Positions 16,838 to 23,970 of a DNA stretch of 32,837 nt are shown here, in pieces (the stretch's first letter is position 1; each line of letters starts with the position of its first letter). The notes beneath the pieces are model-generated. The model was given only the letters and a program-made list of their open reading frames with translations, did no database searches and was not told where the DNA came from. Location: positions 1 through 32,837 of the forward strand of contig JANMSE010000328.1 of NCBI GenBank assembly GCA_031389045.1. Reading direction: 5' to 3'. The stretch is from JABFSC01 sp031389045 (lineage in GTDB: Bacteria; Desulfobacterota; Binatia; Bin18). Made by a program: the position numbers and the translations under genes.

Positions 16838-17299
16838 TTAAGGCGTAATGTTTGCCCACAAGTCGGCGGTGACAAACCGCGCCAGGTGTCCAACATTTGT
16901 TGTGGCAATGACCAACTCCGCGGCCGGAACATCAAGGGTAAGGGCCTGAGCCGCGATCAAGACATCACAATCCAACTCCTTCGGGTCGGCGGTCGGGACT
17001 CCGGTGTTGCGTGCCTGTGCCCAGAGCTTTGCCGCGACCCGCAGGGCGCTGTCAGTGAGCGGAAGATAGCGGTCTGTCCGGGCGGCATTAAAGGCATCAA
17101 GCTGTGCGAGGCTTTTCCGATGTCCCACACGCTCCAACTCGCGCCGGACCTCGTAGTCGGCAATGGCCGGAACAATCAGCCGATGCCCAGCCGCCATGAT
17201 GTGAAGAGCCCACTGCGTGATCGCTCGCGGTTCTGGCGTTTTCTTGGGGTTCGTCAGCAATCCCAGCGGCCCGGTGTCGAGAACGATCACGTGACTCAT
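16838..17299 (-). CDS. PIN-domain ribonuclease toxin (VapC-like)
   Basis: This 153-residue PIN-domain protein has the expected acidic residues: Asp 8 in VLDTGPLGLL, a Glu in IADYEVRRELE, the Asp of ELDCDVLIAAQAL, and the C-terminal IATTNVGHLARF segment (Asn where many have Asp). PIN toxins of type II systems cleave RNA. Its ATG overlaps the stop of the upstream antitoxin gene by four bases (17296-17299). The target is unknown. It lies upstream of nirB on the same strand, separated by 360 bases of repeats, and is likely a separate unit. Confidence 0.85.
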   Translation of the reverse strand: MSHVIVLDTGPLGLLTNPKKTPEPRAITQWALHIMAAGHRLIVPAIADYEVRRELERVGHRKSLAQLDAFNAARTDRYLPLTDSALRVAAKLWAQARNTGVPTADPKELDCDVLIAAQALTLDVPAAELVIATTNVGHLARFVTADLWANITP

Positions 17300-17586
17300 G
17301 GATAGACTCGCCGTGCGCCAGCGCGGTCGCGTTCAGCATTGATGGCGAGCTGAAATGCTTCGACTTCGCTCTGGGCCTGCCGTAATTCGTCTGGGTCGTC
17401 TGTGGCCTCTTCTTCCAGCCAGGACTGTAGCAGCGCAATAGATGCCGCATTTTCGTCGTGTGCCACTGGCAGATATGCCGTGACGATCTTCCGCACGAAC
17501 TCAGCGGGGGCGATGCCTTCCTTGTGCGCGGCGGTTCGGAGTTGTCCTTCTTCCACCGGGGTGAAATCGATCGTGAGTGTCATCAT
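17296..17586 (-). CDS. Ribbon-helix-helix-type antitoxin of the PIN toxin
   Basis: The start at tandem ATGs (17586, 17583) follows GAGAGG; an upstream in-frame start would add an unlike basic tail. The 96 residues begin with a short beta strand (MTLTIDFTPVEEGQL) and two helices (AAHKEGIAPAEFVRKIVTAYL), as in RHH/CopG antitoxins. An acidic helical C-terminus (about 50-85) probably wraps the toxin. It overlaps the toxin gene by ATGA. Autorepression of the pair is expected for the family; I see no clear operator. Confidence 0.7.
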   Translation of the reverse strand: MMTLTIDFTPVEEGQLRTAAHKEGIAPAEFVRKIVTAYLPVAHDENAASIALLQSWLEEEATDDPDELRQAQSEVEAFQLAINAERDRAGARRVYP

Positions 17587-17661
17587 TCCTCTCCCTATCC
17601 GTGCCGAACTTTTGCTGAAAGCGGATGGTTGATCGCTTACCAAAAGGTTGAGGCAGCGGCA

Positions 17662-17889
17662 ATGTCGGTCTGTCCTTCTTTGTCGCCGATTCTCCGATTC
17701 GTTTTTCTCCGTCAAGGATTGTGTCAGACCCTCGACAGCTTACGGGTCGATATCTTTCCTCAGAATCCGAAAAATTTCGCCATCCTGGCTGAAGGGCCGG
17801 TGGACGAAATCCGCAAGCTCCAGGAGGACATAGATGCCTATATCAATCGCCTTGAGGCTGTGGCTCTTACAGCCTCAAGTGGTGAGTAG
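17662..17889 (+). CDS. Small hypothetical protein
   Basis: A 75-residue frame from ATG 17662 with GAGG nine bases ahead. The middle and end look protein-like: LDSLRVDIFPQNPKNFAILAEG, then a charged helix VDEIRKLQEDIDAYINRLEA. The N-terminal 15 residues are less convincing, and the true gene may have lost its start. I do not recognise a family. The next frame (17926-18252) is in the same phase after one TAG and 36 bases, so both could derive from one older gene. Confidence 0.4.
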   Translation: MSVCPSLSPILRFVFLRQGLCQTLDSLRVDIFPQNPKNFAILAEGPVDEIRKLQEDIDAYINRLEAVALTASSGE

Positions 17890-17925
17890 CCCGTCGGGTG
17901 CGCTCTGCGCACACTGAAGTGGCAG

Positions 17926-18252
17926 ATGGGCCTGCGGCAATTTCCCGCGGACAAACAACAAGCGGTCCTCGACTTTCTTGACCTCTTACTGCGAGAAAAT
18001 CGGCGGCGGCTTTTGGAGTTGGTGGATCAACACGTGATTCCACCCGCGAAGCAAGAACTCCTCGCCGCGTCTGGCCTTTCGGCAATGGAGATCGCCGACC
18101 TGCTCACTCGTATCCTTGCCGGGGAGCGCCCCTTTGAGGAGTGGATGTATGCGCATGGACACTCGGCGGAGACGATAGCCGAGGTCTACAAAACGATTGA
18201 TGCGTGGCTCATGGCACAGGGCATTCTTCCCCCATCCTTCACAACGCACTAA
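17926..18252 (+). CDS. Hypothetical small helical protein
   Basis: This 108-residue protein is almost entirely helical by composition. FPADKQQAVLDFLDLLLREN recalls the start of small DUF2281-like antitoxins. LSAMEIADLLTRILAGERPFEEWMYAHGHSAETIAEVYKTIDAWL follows, with alternating hydrophobic positions. There are no membrane segments and no cysteines. The ribosome binding site is weak. No function can be given. It stands apart from the neighbouring toxin-antitoxin pair, on the opposite strand. Confidence 0.5.
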   Translation: MGLRQFPADKQQAVLDFLDLLLRENRRRLLELVDQHVIPPAKQELLAASGLSAMEIADLLTRILAGERPFEEWMYAHGHSAETIAEVYKTIDAWLMAQGILPPSFTTH

Positions 18253-18264
18253 TGCCGCCCGTCG

Positions 18265-18291
18265 CCTGGATGGAGCGAAGGGCAATCCAGG
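18265..18291. repeat. Short intergenic hairpin
   Basis: CCTGGAT (18265-18271) pairs perfectly with ATCCAGG (18285-18291) around a GGAGCGAAGGGCA loop, shortly after the hypothetical gene at 17926. The GGAGCGAAGGGCAATCC wording is typical of dispersed intergenic repeats. No T-run follows. Confidence 0.5.
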
Positions 18292-18331
18292 AAGGCCGTG
18301 AGGGAGGCGGAGGAACCTCGGATTCTACGGG

Positions 18332-18390
18332 ATGGCGTCTAGCACCCAAGCGGAGGCGGAAGGGTATTTCCTCAAAGCCATCGACATTAC
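18332..18390 (+). pseudogene. Possible fragment of a TPR-type signalling protein
   Basis: Reads MASSTQAEAEGYFLKAIDIT, which resembles the QAEAEACFLKALDIAR helix found in the C-terminal TPR region of large adenylate-cyclase/ATPase regulators. The similarity lasts only about 18 residues and then merges into an 11-bp tandem repeat. It is probably a relic left by a deletion, or chance. Confidence 0.3.
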
Positions 18391-18434
18391 TGCCCTAGAC
18401 ATGCTTGAGACTTGCCCTAGACTTGCCTGGGACT
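18391..18434. repeat. Four-copy 11-bp tandem repeat upstream of the dehydrogenase
   Basis: The units are TGCCCTAGACA, TGCTTGAGACT, TGCCCTAGACT and TGCCTGGGACT, ending 22 bases before ATG 18457. The 11-bp spacing puts each copy on nearly the same helix face. It could be a phased operator or a slippage product. Confidence 0.7.
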
Positions 18435-18456
18435 TCTTAAAGAGAGGGGGATTCTT

Positions 18457-19218
18457 ATGCGTCTCGCAAATAAAGTCGCGCTCGTGACGGGCGGAAGTCG
18501 GGGGATTGGTCATGCGATATGTCTGCGGTTAGCCGCGGACGGTGCCAAGGTGGCCGTGGTTGATATTCTCGACCAAGAGGCACGACAAACCGCTGACGAA
18601 ATTAAATCGCAAGGCGGGCAGGCCATGGCGGTCCGGTGTGATGTGACTCAGCTCGATCAAGTGCAGGATTGTGTGCAGTCGATTCTCGATGCCTGGGGAC
18701 AAATTGACATCCTGGTGAATAACGCGGGCTGGGACAAGATCGAGCCATTCATCGACAGTCAGCCGGAGACTTGGGAGAAAGTCATCGCCATTAACCTGAA
18801 AGGCCCCATCGGCTTTTGTCATACGGTCCTGCCGCAGATGCTCCAGCGTGGCAGCGGAAAAATCATCTCCATTAGTTCGGATGCCGGCCGTGTGGGCTCG
18901 ACCGGAGAGGCGGTGTACTCCGCGTGCAAGGCTGGACTCGTGGGGTTCTCCAAAACGTTGGCACGGGAAGTGGCGCGCGCCAAGATCAATGTCAACGTTG
19001 TCTGCCCAGGGCCGACCGAAACTCCGCTGCTCAAGCAAATTACTGGTGGCAGTAAAGGGGCGCGGATCATCGACGCGATGACGAAAGCTGTGCCATTTCG
19101 TCGCCTCGGACAACCCGAAGAGATCGCCAGTGCCGTGGCCTTCTTCGCCTCGCCAGATTCTGACTTCGTGACTGGGCAGGTGCTTTCCGTGAGCGGTGGG
19201 CTGACGATGGCCGGGTAG
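18457..19218 (+). CDS. SDR-family dehydrogenase, BadH-like (2-hydroxycyclohexanecarboxyl-CoA dehydrogenase type)
   Basis: NAD(P)-dependent short-chain dehydrogenase of 253 residues. It has the TGGSRGIG nucleotide motif near 11, NNAG in ILVNNAGWD, and the catalytic Ser (SISSDAG) and YSACK Tyr/Lys. The ending GQVLSVSGGLTMAG, SDAGRVGSTGEAVY and NVVCPGPTETPLL are, from memory, especially close to BadH, which oxidises 2-hydroxycyclohexane carboxyl-CoA in alicyclic and aromatic acid degradation. Related SDRs act on other 3-hydroxyacyl-CoAs, so the substrate is uncertain. GAGAGGGGG precedes ATG 18457. A remnant of a family III CoA-transferase lies downstream, consistent with a former acyl-CoA pathway cluster. 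An 11-bp repeat array lies in the promoter region. Confidence 0.85.
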   Translation: MRLANKVALVTGGSRGIGHAICLRLAADGAKVAVVDILDQEARQTADEIKSQGGQAMAVRCDVTQLDQVQDCVQSILDAWGQIDILVNNAGWDKIEPFIDSQPETWEKVIAINLKGPIGFCHTVLPQMLQRGSGKIISISSDAGRVGSTGEAVYSACKAGLVGFSKTLAREVARAKINVNVVCPGPTETPLLKQITGGSKGARIIDAMTKAVPFRRLGQPEEIASAVAFFASPDSDFVTGQVLSVSGGLTMAG

Positions 19219-19350
19219 GGGAGGGGACAGGGGGGAAACGGGGCAAAGGGGAAACGGGGCAAAGGGGAAACGGAAAAAACAACGATACTATTCTTGTCCT
19301 TTTTTCCTCTCCCATTTCCCCATTTCCCCATTTCCCCTCTTCCCCCCTCG
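19219..19350. repeat. Large imperfect inverted repeat of purine/pyrimidine tracts
   Basis: Repeated GGGGAAACGGGGCAAA units on the left face CCCATTTCCCCATTTCCCC units on the right, around GGAAAAAACAACGATACTATTCTTGTCCTTTTTTCC, whose own ends also pair. Transcribed rightwards it would form a long stem after the dehydrogenase gene and could end transcription. The same purine wording occurs at 9309-9371. Confidence 0.65.
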
Positions 19351-19382
19351 TCACCGAGGCCAAGTAGTAGTGGGGCAAGCGT

Positions 19383-19503
19383 ATGAATCTTAACCGTCAC
19401 AAGGACTATCTCCTCACTCCCTATCGCGTCCTCGACCTAACTGGCGGCGCAACAAGAGATGGATGATCTCAACGAGACGATCGCCGAGTTTCTGACCACC
19501 AAA
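19383..19503 (+). pseudogene. Remnant of a CaiB/BaiF (family III) CoA-transferase
   Basis: ATG 19383 opens MNLNRHKDYLLTPYRVLDLT, matching the usual N-terminus of family III CoA-transferases (LSPYRVLDLTDEKG), but the frame stops at 19466. Another frame through 19441-19503 reads AAQQEMDDLNETIAEFLTTKK, loosely like an internal segment of the same family. Most of a roughly 400-codon gene would be missing. The call rests mainly on the first 20 residues. It is next to an acyl-CoA-type dehydrogenase. Confidence 0.4.
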
Positions 19504-19519
19504 AAGGGAAACCGAGACT

Positions 19520-19801
19520 ATGAACACCCGGAGCAAAATCCTGCTGTTTCTGTGTGGTCTGTCGTTGCTCCTATCCGCATGCGCGCCTTCGTTGCCGATG
19601 CTGGCGATTGGCGCGGTCGCGTATGTCGCGCAAACGCAACTCATGAAACCTCAGGAGGAACCGGCGGAACCCCCGGTAAAGACAAAGGCGGTCGTTAAAC
19701 GACAGAAGAGCGCCTCGTCCACGGGGGCGAAGAAAAGTTCGCGAAAATTGCCCACTCATTGCCGTCGGGTCGAGGGTGGCACGGAATGCAAAATGTCGTA
19801 G
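19520..19801 (+). CDS. Small basic lipoprotein
   Basis: The 93 residues begin with a lipoprotein signal (ILLFLCGLSLLLSAC; Cys 21 lipidated). A short hydrophobic stretch (LPMLAIGAVAYVAQT) follows, then a Lys/Pro-rich tail (VVKRQKSASSTGAKKSSRKL) and two further Cys (THCRRVEGGTECKMS). The basic tail could contact peptidoglycan, lipopolysaccharide or nucleic acid. No family is recognised. The ribosome binding site is weak. The following 224 bases (19802-20025) hold only the candidate promoter of the next unit. Confidence 0.6.
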   Translation: MNTRSKILLFLCGLSLLLSACAPSLPMLAIGAVAYVAQTQLMKPQEEPAEPPVKTKAVVKRQKSASSTGAKKSSRKLPTHCRRVEGGTECKMS

Positions 19802-19913
19802 CTGGTGGTACGTATCCCCTTCTCTCCCGCGGTCGGGTAGGAAGGGCCATAGCGATCAACGCGAGACTTCACGGGAGTAGAAGGAACTTTAACTTCATCT
19901 TGACGGCTCAGGG

Positions 19914-19942
19914 TTGTGTCTCTGAGTTCCGCTGTCTATAGT
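19914..19942 (+). promoter_or_regulatory. Possible sigma-70 promoter of the three-gene envelope unit
   Basis: TTGTGT (19914-19919), a 17-base spacer and TATAGT (19937-19942). The -10 matches five of six consensus bases and the -35 three of six. It would give a leader of about 75 bases before ATG 20026, where AGGAGG (20010-20015) is the ribosome binding site. Confidence 0.35.
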
Positions 19943-20025
19943 AGCCGCCCATAAATAAGCCCGAATTCCCCCTTTGTCTTCCCGTGCCGCAAGAATCTGA
20001 AAATTTCCCAGGAGGCGTTTAGGAT

Positions 20026-20313
20026 ATGAGCAAACCTCTGACTGTGCTCCTTTGTGTAAGCTGGTGGCTGCTGGTGGCTACAGACTGTGCCCACGCATAT
20101 TTGGATCCCAGAAGCGGGAGCATGATGCTCCAACTGCTGCTGGGTGGCGCAGCCGGCTTGGTAGTTGTTCTGAAGCTATACTGGCACCGGCTGCTCGCCC
20201 TATTGAGAATCGATGAGAAGGAAAAGCTTGATTCCCTCGGAGATGCCTCTCAAGCCACTACTCCGCCTGAGCCAGCCAATGGCGGCAAGACACAAAGGGA
20301 GCTGACGCGGTAA
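20026..20313 (+). CDS. Small membrane protein (YLDPxSGS family)
   Basis: The 95 residues begin with a signal peptide or first membrane helix (LTVLLCVSWWLLVATDCAHA). AYLDPRSGSMMLQLLLGGAAGLVVVLKLYWHRLLALL follows as a second membrane helix with basic flanks, then an acidic/polar tail. Small proteins with YLDPGSGS just before a membrane helix recur beside envelope-polymer and sulfatase-like genes; here Arg replaces the usual first Gly. AGGAGG sits ten bases before the start. It is followed after seven bases by the methyltransferase and then a membrane phosphatase-superfamily enzyme, so a scaffold or accessory role in that enzyme set is likely. No activity is known to me. Confidence 0.8.
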   Translation: MSKPLTVLLCVSWWLLVATDCAHAYLDPRSGSMMLQLLLGGAAGLVVVLKLYWHRLLALLRIDEKEKLDSLGDASQATTPPEPANGGKTQRELTR

Positions 20314-20320
20314 GAGGTCG

Positions 20321-21757
20321 ATGGCGAGTATGTCTACCCGACCCGCAACGCTGGCGCACGCTCAAATAGAGCCAGGGTCGTTCCGTGATCGCGGCAATCA
20401 AGTTTTTTATCATGCTGGTGACGTTTTCCGCGGCTTGAACGAACAAGGACGCAAGGAGTGGGAAACCCTCTCGACCACCTCGTTCTTTCGACAATTTATC
20501 GGTAGTGGCAAACTGGTCTATACTGAACAAGTCGCCGCGATCGAGACCCCAGAATCGCGCCAAGCGGAGCAGTGGAGCGCGGTCCTCAAGCATCGGCGTA
20601 TTCCGTTCATTTCCTACCCCTACGAGTGGCCTTTTGGCATGCTGCAAGATGCCGCCTTGTTACAACTGGAGCTCCAACTCGCCGCACTCGACGAGGACAT
20701 GACCCTCAAAGACGCATCTCCCTTTAACATTCAGTGGGTAGGCGCCTCGCCTGTCTTTATCGACATTCCTTCGTTTGAGAGACTCACCCCTGGGGAACCG
20801 TGGATAGGATATGAGCAGTTTTGCCAAATGTTCCTCTATCCGCTCTTTCTGCAAGCCTATAAGGACATCCCTTTTCAACCCTGGTTGCGCGGCAGTATTG
20901 ACGGCATCGCGGCCCAAGACTGTTATCATCTCATGTCAATTCGCGACCTCTTTCGCCCCGGCGTATTCCTCAATGTCTTCTTACAGACTTGGGCACAGGC
21001 GCAATACGCCCGAACGTCGAAGGACATCAAGAAGGATTTGCGTGAGGCCGGTTTCCACAAGGCGCTGATCAAAACCAACGCCACTCGTCTCAGGAAAACT
21101 ATCCGCCAGCTCAACTGGAAACGCACCAGCTCAACATGGTCAAACTACACGTGCGACAATCCCTATACTGACGCGAATCGCGAGCAGAAGGCAGCCTTTG
21201 TGCGCCATGTCGTCAGCGCGCGCACCTGGAACTTGGTGTGGGATCTGGGCTGCAACCTCGGAGCGTTTTCCCGCATCGCGGCCGAACATGCGCAATACGT
21301 GATCGCCATGGATGCGGATCACCTGACTATAGAATGTCTCTATCAAACGCTGAAGGCTGAAGGGAACACCACCATCCTCCCCCTGGTGAGTAACATCGCT
21401 GATCCCTCACCGAACCTTGGCTGGCGTGGCTTAGAACGCAAAGCTCTCGCCGAGCGAGGGAAGCCAGACCTGACGCTCTGCCTTGCTCTTATCCATCATG
21501 TCGTCATTAGCGCGAATATCCCACTCAAAGAGTTCATTGATTGGCTGGCCGGTTTGGGCACCGAGGTGGTGATCGAGTTCGTGACCAGACAAGATCCCAT
21601 GGTGCAGGCTCTCCTGCACCATAAAAGGGACAATTACTCTGATTACGAGGTCGGGTACTTTGAGCGCTCCCTTGCCGAGGCGTTCAATATCGTGCGGCGT
21701 GAAGTATTGCCCTGTGAGACGCGCATTCTGTACTACGGCAAGGCGAGGACCTGCTGA
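20321..21757 (+). CDS. NoeA-like class I SAM-dependent methyltransferase
   Basis: Of 478 residues, about 1-290 form an N-terminal region (GDVFRGLNEQGRKEWETL, FISYPYEWPFGMLQDAALLQ, DASPFNIQWVGASPVFIDIPSF) resembling the rhizobial nodulation protein NoeA family and phospholipid/lipid-kinase-like segments. The methyltransferase domain starts near 300 with motif I (VWDLGCNLGAFSRIA, Asp 308) and an acidic VIAMDADH loop. LCLALIHHVVISANIPL and the end region follow. NoeA-type proteins affect surface or signal molecules; the acceptor is unknown. ATGs at 20321 and 20330 are both usable, and AGAGG favours the first. It is the middle gene of a tight three-gene unit. Confidence 0.8.
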   Translation: MASMSTRPATLAHAQIEPGSFRDRGNQVFYHAGDVFRGLNEQGRKEWETLSTTSFFRQFIGSGKLVYTEQVAAIETPESRQAEQWSAVLKHRRIPFISYPYEWPFGMLQDAALLQLELQLAALDEDMTLKDASPFNIQWVGASPVFIDIPSFERLTPGEPWIGYEQFCQMFLYPLFLQAYKDIPFQPWLRGSIDGIAAQDCYHLMSIRDLFRPGVFLNVFLQTWAQAQYARTSKDIKKDLREAGFHKALIKTNATRLRKTIRQLNWKRTSSTWSNYTCDNPYTDANREQKAAFVRHVVSARTWNLVWDLGCNLGAFSRIAAEHAQYVIAMDADHLTIECLYQTLKAEGNTTILPLVSNIADPSPNLGWRGLERKALAERGKPDLTLCLALIHHVVISANIPLKEFIDWLAGLGTEVVIEFVTRQDPMVQALLHHKRDNYSDYEVGYFERSLAEAFNIVRREVLPCETRILYYGKARTC

Positions 21758-21793
21758 AAGCAATGGCAGCGCGGTGTAGGAAAGGATAGGAGC

Positions 21794-23926
21794 ATGAGGC
21801 AGAGAGGCGAGTTTTTCCTTGAGAGCCTGCATACCTTCACTCTCTGCGGTTTTGCCATCACACAGCCGCTGCTTGATCTGCTCTCCCGGAATGCGGAGTT
21901 TTTCATCGTCCGCGGTTCGGAGCCGGTGGATATCGTTCTTCTTATCCTGCTGCTCTGTGTTGCATTTCCCGCGGCTATCGTCGTTCTCGAAGGAGGAGCG
22001 AGCCTGATTCACCGTCGAGTGAGAGCGGGGCTACATAGTCTTGTGGTCGCAAGTCTCGTAGCGGGCATTGCCGCACCGATAGTGAAGCAGGTCGGTGGAC
22101 TCCCTGGTCCCGCCCTTCTGCTGACAGCAGCGCTGCTCGGGGTGGCGACTGCCATAGCGTATAATCGTCTCTTGGTAGTCCGGCTGTTTATCACTGCCTT
22201 GTCGCCAGCGGTGCTGCTCTTTCCCGGCTTTTTTTTGTTCAACTCGCCGATATTGAAGGTCGTGTTCGCAAAGAATGATGTTGAGGTGACTTCTGCGAAA
22301 ATCGCTGTGACCACCCCGGTCGTCTTCGTGATATTTGATGAATTCTCTCTGACCGCACTGCTGGACGAACATCACCAGATCGATCCAATCCGGTATCCTC
22401 ATTTTGCCGCCTTGGCGCAACAGGCAACCTGGTTCCGCAATACCACGACCGTCAGCAATGCCACGGTCCATGCTGTTCCGGCCATCTTGACTGGGAAGTA
22501 TCCAGACTCCTCCCTTCTGCCCATGGCGGCTGATCATCCTCACAATCTCTTCACCTTGCTTGGGACATCCCATGACATCCAAGTATTCGGCACGGCAACA
22601 CAACTCTGCCCTGACTGGCTGTGTAACAAGGAAGCGCAGAGCCTGACGCAACGTATGCGTTCGCTGTTGTCAGATCTGGGGATCGTGTATCTGCATATTC
22701 TCCTCCCGGCGGATTTGAGTGCCCGCTTGCCCGCAATTACGCAGAACTGGATGAATTTTCTCAACAGTCCATCCCCGGACAACACAGCCACGGCACGTGA
22801 ATCCTTCATCAAGCATCTGCTGACATCCGCGATCGAGGACTTGGAGGGAGACCGTATTGGACAATTCAGGCACTTCGTTGAGGCGATTTCCGTCACCACA
22901 CGGCCCACTCTCTCTTTTCTCCATATCCTGCTCCCTCATGCGCCGTATCATTACCTGCCCTCGGGAAAGACCTACAGCACCGATGGCGGATTGATAGGCT
23001 CTGCCGCGGAGAAATGGGGGGACGATGAGTGGGCAGTGACGCAGAGCTATCAGCGATACCTCCTGCAGGTTGGTTGTGTCGATACTCTGCTCGGCAACCT
23101 ATTCGATCACCTGAAAGCGGTAGGTCTCTACGACCAGGCTCTGATCGTGGTCACCGCCGATCATGGGGTGAGCTTCCGACCGAATGATTTCCGCCGTCCG
23201 CTGACCAAAACAAATTTTCATGACCTCATGCCGGTGCCGCTGTTTATCAAAGCACCTCACCAGCACGAAGGGGCGCTCAATGAGCAGAATGTCGAGACCA
23301 TTGATATTCTGCCGACCATTGCCGACATTTTGGGGATTCGACTTCCTTGGCCTGTGGACGGACATTCAGCGTTGACCCAATCAGTACCGGAGCGCGACAC
23401 GAAGGTGATCTTCTTTGAAGGCAATCAAAATTTGCGCATTGCTCCCGCTGATCTTGAGGCTGCTGTCTCTCTTGCTGTCAAACAGAAGCTTGCGTTGTTC
23501 GGCTCAGGGGCACCATCCGATGGACTGTTCACGAGCGGTGCTTCCCACGAACTGGTTGGACAACACATTGATGAGATCGATATGGGAGGAGAAACAAAGG
23601 CGGCTATCGAGCTTGATCACGCGCAGCGCTTTGCGGATATGAATCCGCGGGCGAATTTTGTACCCGCGCAAATCACCGGTACGTTGTCCCCGAATGGAGC
23701 CGTTTCTCCATCATCGCAGTTGGCCGTTGCGATCAATGGAACGATTCAAGCGGTCACTCGAAGTTGGACTTTTCCCATGGATGGAGTCTTAAGGAAGTGG
23801 TCGGCTATCGTTGATCCGCAATCTTTTCGCGCAGGGCGGAACGACGTGGAGGTCTTCATTATTTCCCCCTCGAAAGGAAAGTCCATCTTGCACCGTCCCA
23901 TGAATGCTCAGCTTCTTCGCCGATAA
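21794..23926 (+). CDS. Membrane-bound alkaline phosphatase/sulfatase-superfamily enzyme with Thr at the nucleophile position
   Basis: The 710 residues comprise about five N-terminal membrane segments (to about 165), an exported sulfatase-fold domain (about 170-560) and a beta-rich C-terminal region. Metal ligands are seen in VFVIFDEF (Asp 182/Glu 183) and VVTADHGVSF (Asp 456, His 457); HILLPHAPYHYLPSG is also family-typical. The nucleophile stretch reads ATVHAVPAILTG, with Thr 224 where sulfatases have Cys of CxPSR. It cannot form formylglycine and more resembles Thr-dependent phosphotransferases such as LtaS or EptA. A role in moving phospho-groups onto an envelope glycan or lipid is inferred. 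AGGAG precedes ATG 21794. It ends 44 bases from the convergent carboxylase gene. Confidence 0.85.
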   Translation: MRQRGEFFLESLHTFTLCGFAITQPLLDLLSRNAEFFIVRGSEPVDIVLLILLLCVAFPAAIVVLEGGASLIHRRVRAGLHSLVVASLVAGIAAPIVKQVGGLPGPALLLTAALLGVATAIAYNRLLVVRLFITALSPAVLLFPGFFLFNSPILKVVFAKNDVEVTSAKIAVTTPVVFVIFDEFSLTALLDEHHQIDPIRYPHFAALAQQATWFRNTTTVSNATVHAVPAILTGKYPDSSLLPMAADHPHNLFTLLGTSHDIQVFGTATQLCPDWLCNKEAQSLTQRMRSLLSDLGIVYLHILLPADLSARLPAITQNWMNFLNSPSPDNTATARESFIKHLLTSAIEDLEGDRIGQFRHFVEAISVTTRPTLSFLHILLPHAPYHYLPSGKTYSTDGGLIGSAAEKWGDDEWAVTQSYQRYLLQVGCVDTLLGNLFDHLKAVGLYDQALIVVTADHGVSFRPNDFRRPLTKTNFHDLMPVPLFIKAPHQHEGALNEQNVETIDILPTIADILGIRLPWPVDGHSALTQSVPERDTKVIFFEGNQNLRIAPADLEAAVSLAVKQKLALFGSGAPSDGLFTSGASHELVGQHIDEIDMGGETKAAIELDHAQRFADMNPRANFVPAQITGTLSPNGAVSPSSQLAVAINGTIQAVTRSWTFPMDGVLRKWSAIVDPQSFRAGRNDVEVFIISPSKGKSILHRPMNAQLLRR

Positions 23927-23970
23927 AACCGCCAAGTCCGGTGAGAAACTGACTTTCCCAGGCAAGGCGT

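Noticed and set aside
16454..17305. Plus-strand frame over the nirB upstream gap and PIN gene
   Set aside because: Composed of repeat translation (GSAGVSPA) and the antisense of the PIN toxin.
21794..23926. Calling the membrane enzyme a true sulfatase
   Set aside because: The nucleophile position is Thr, not Cys/Ser in CxPSR, so formylglycine cannot form.
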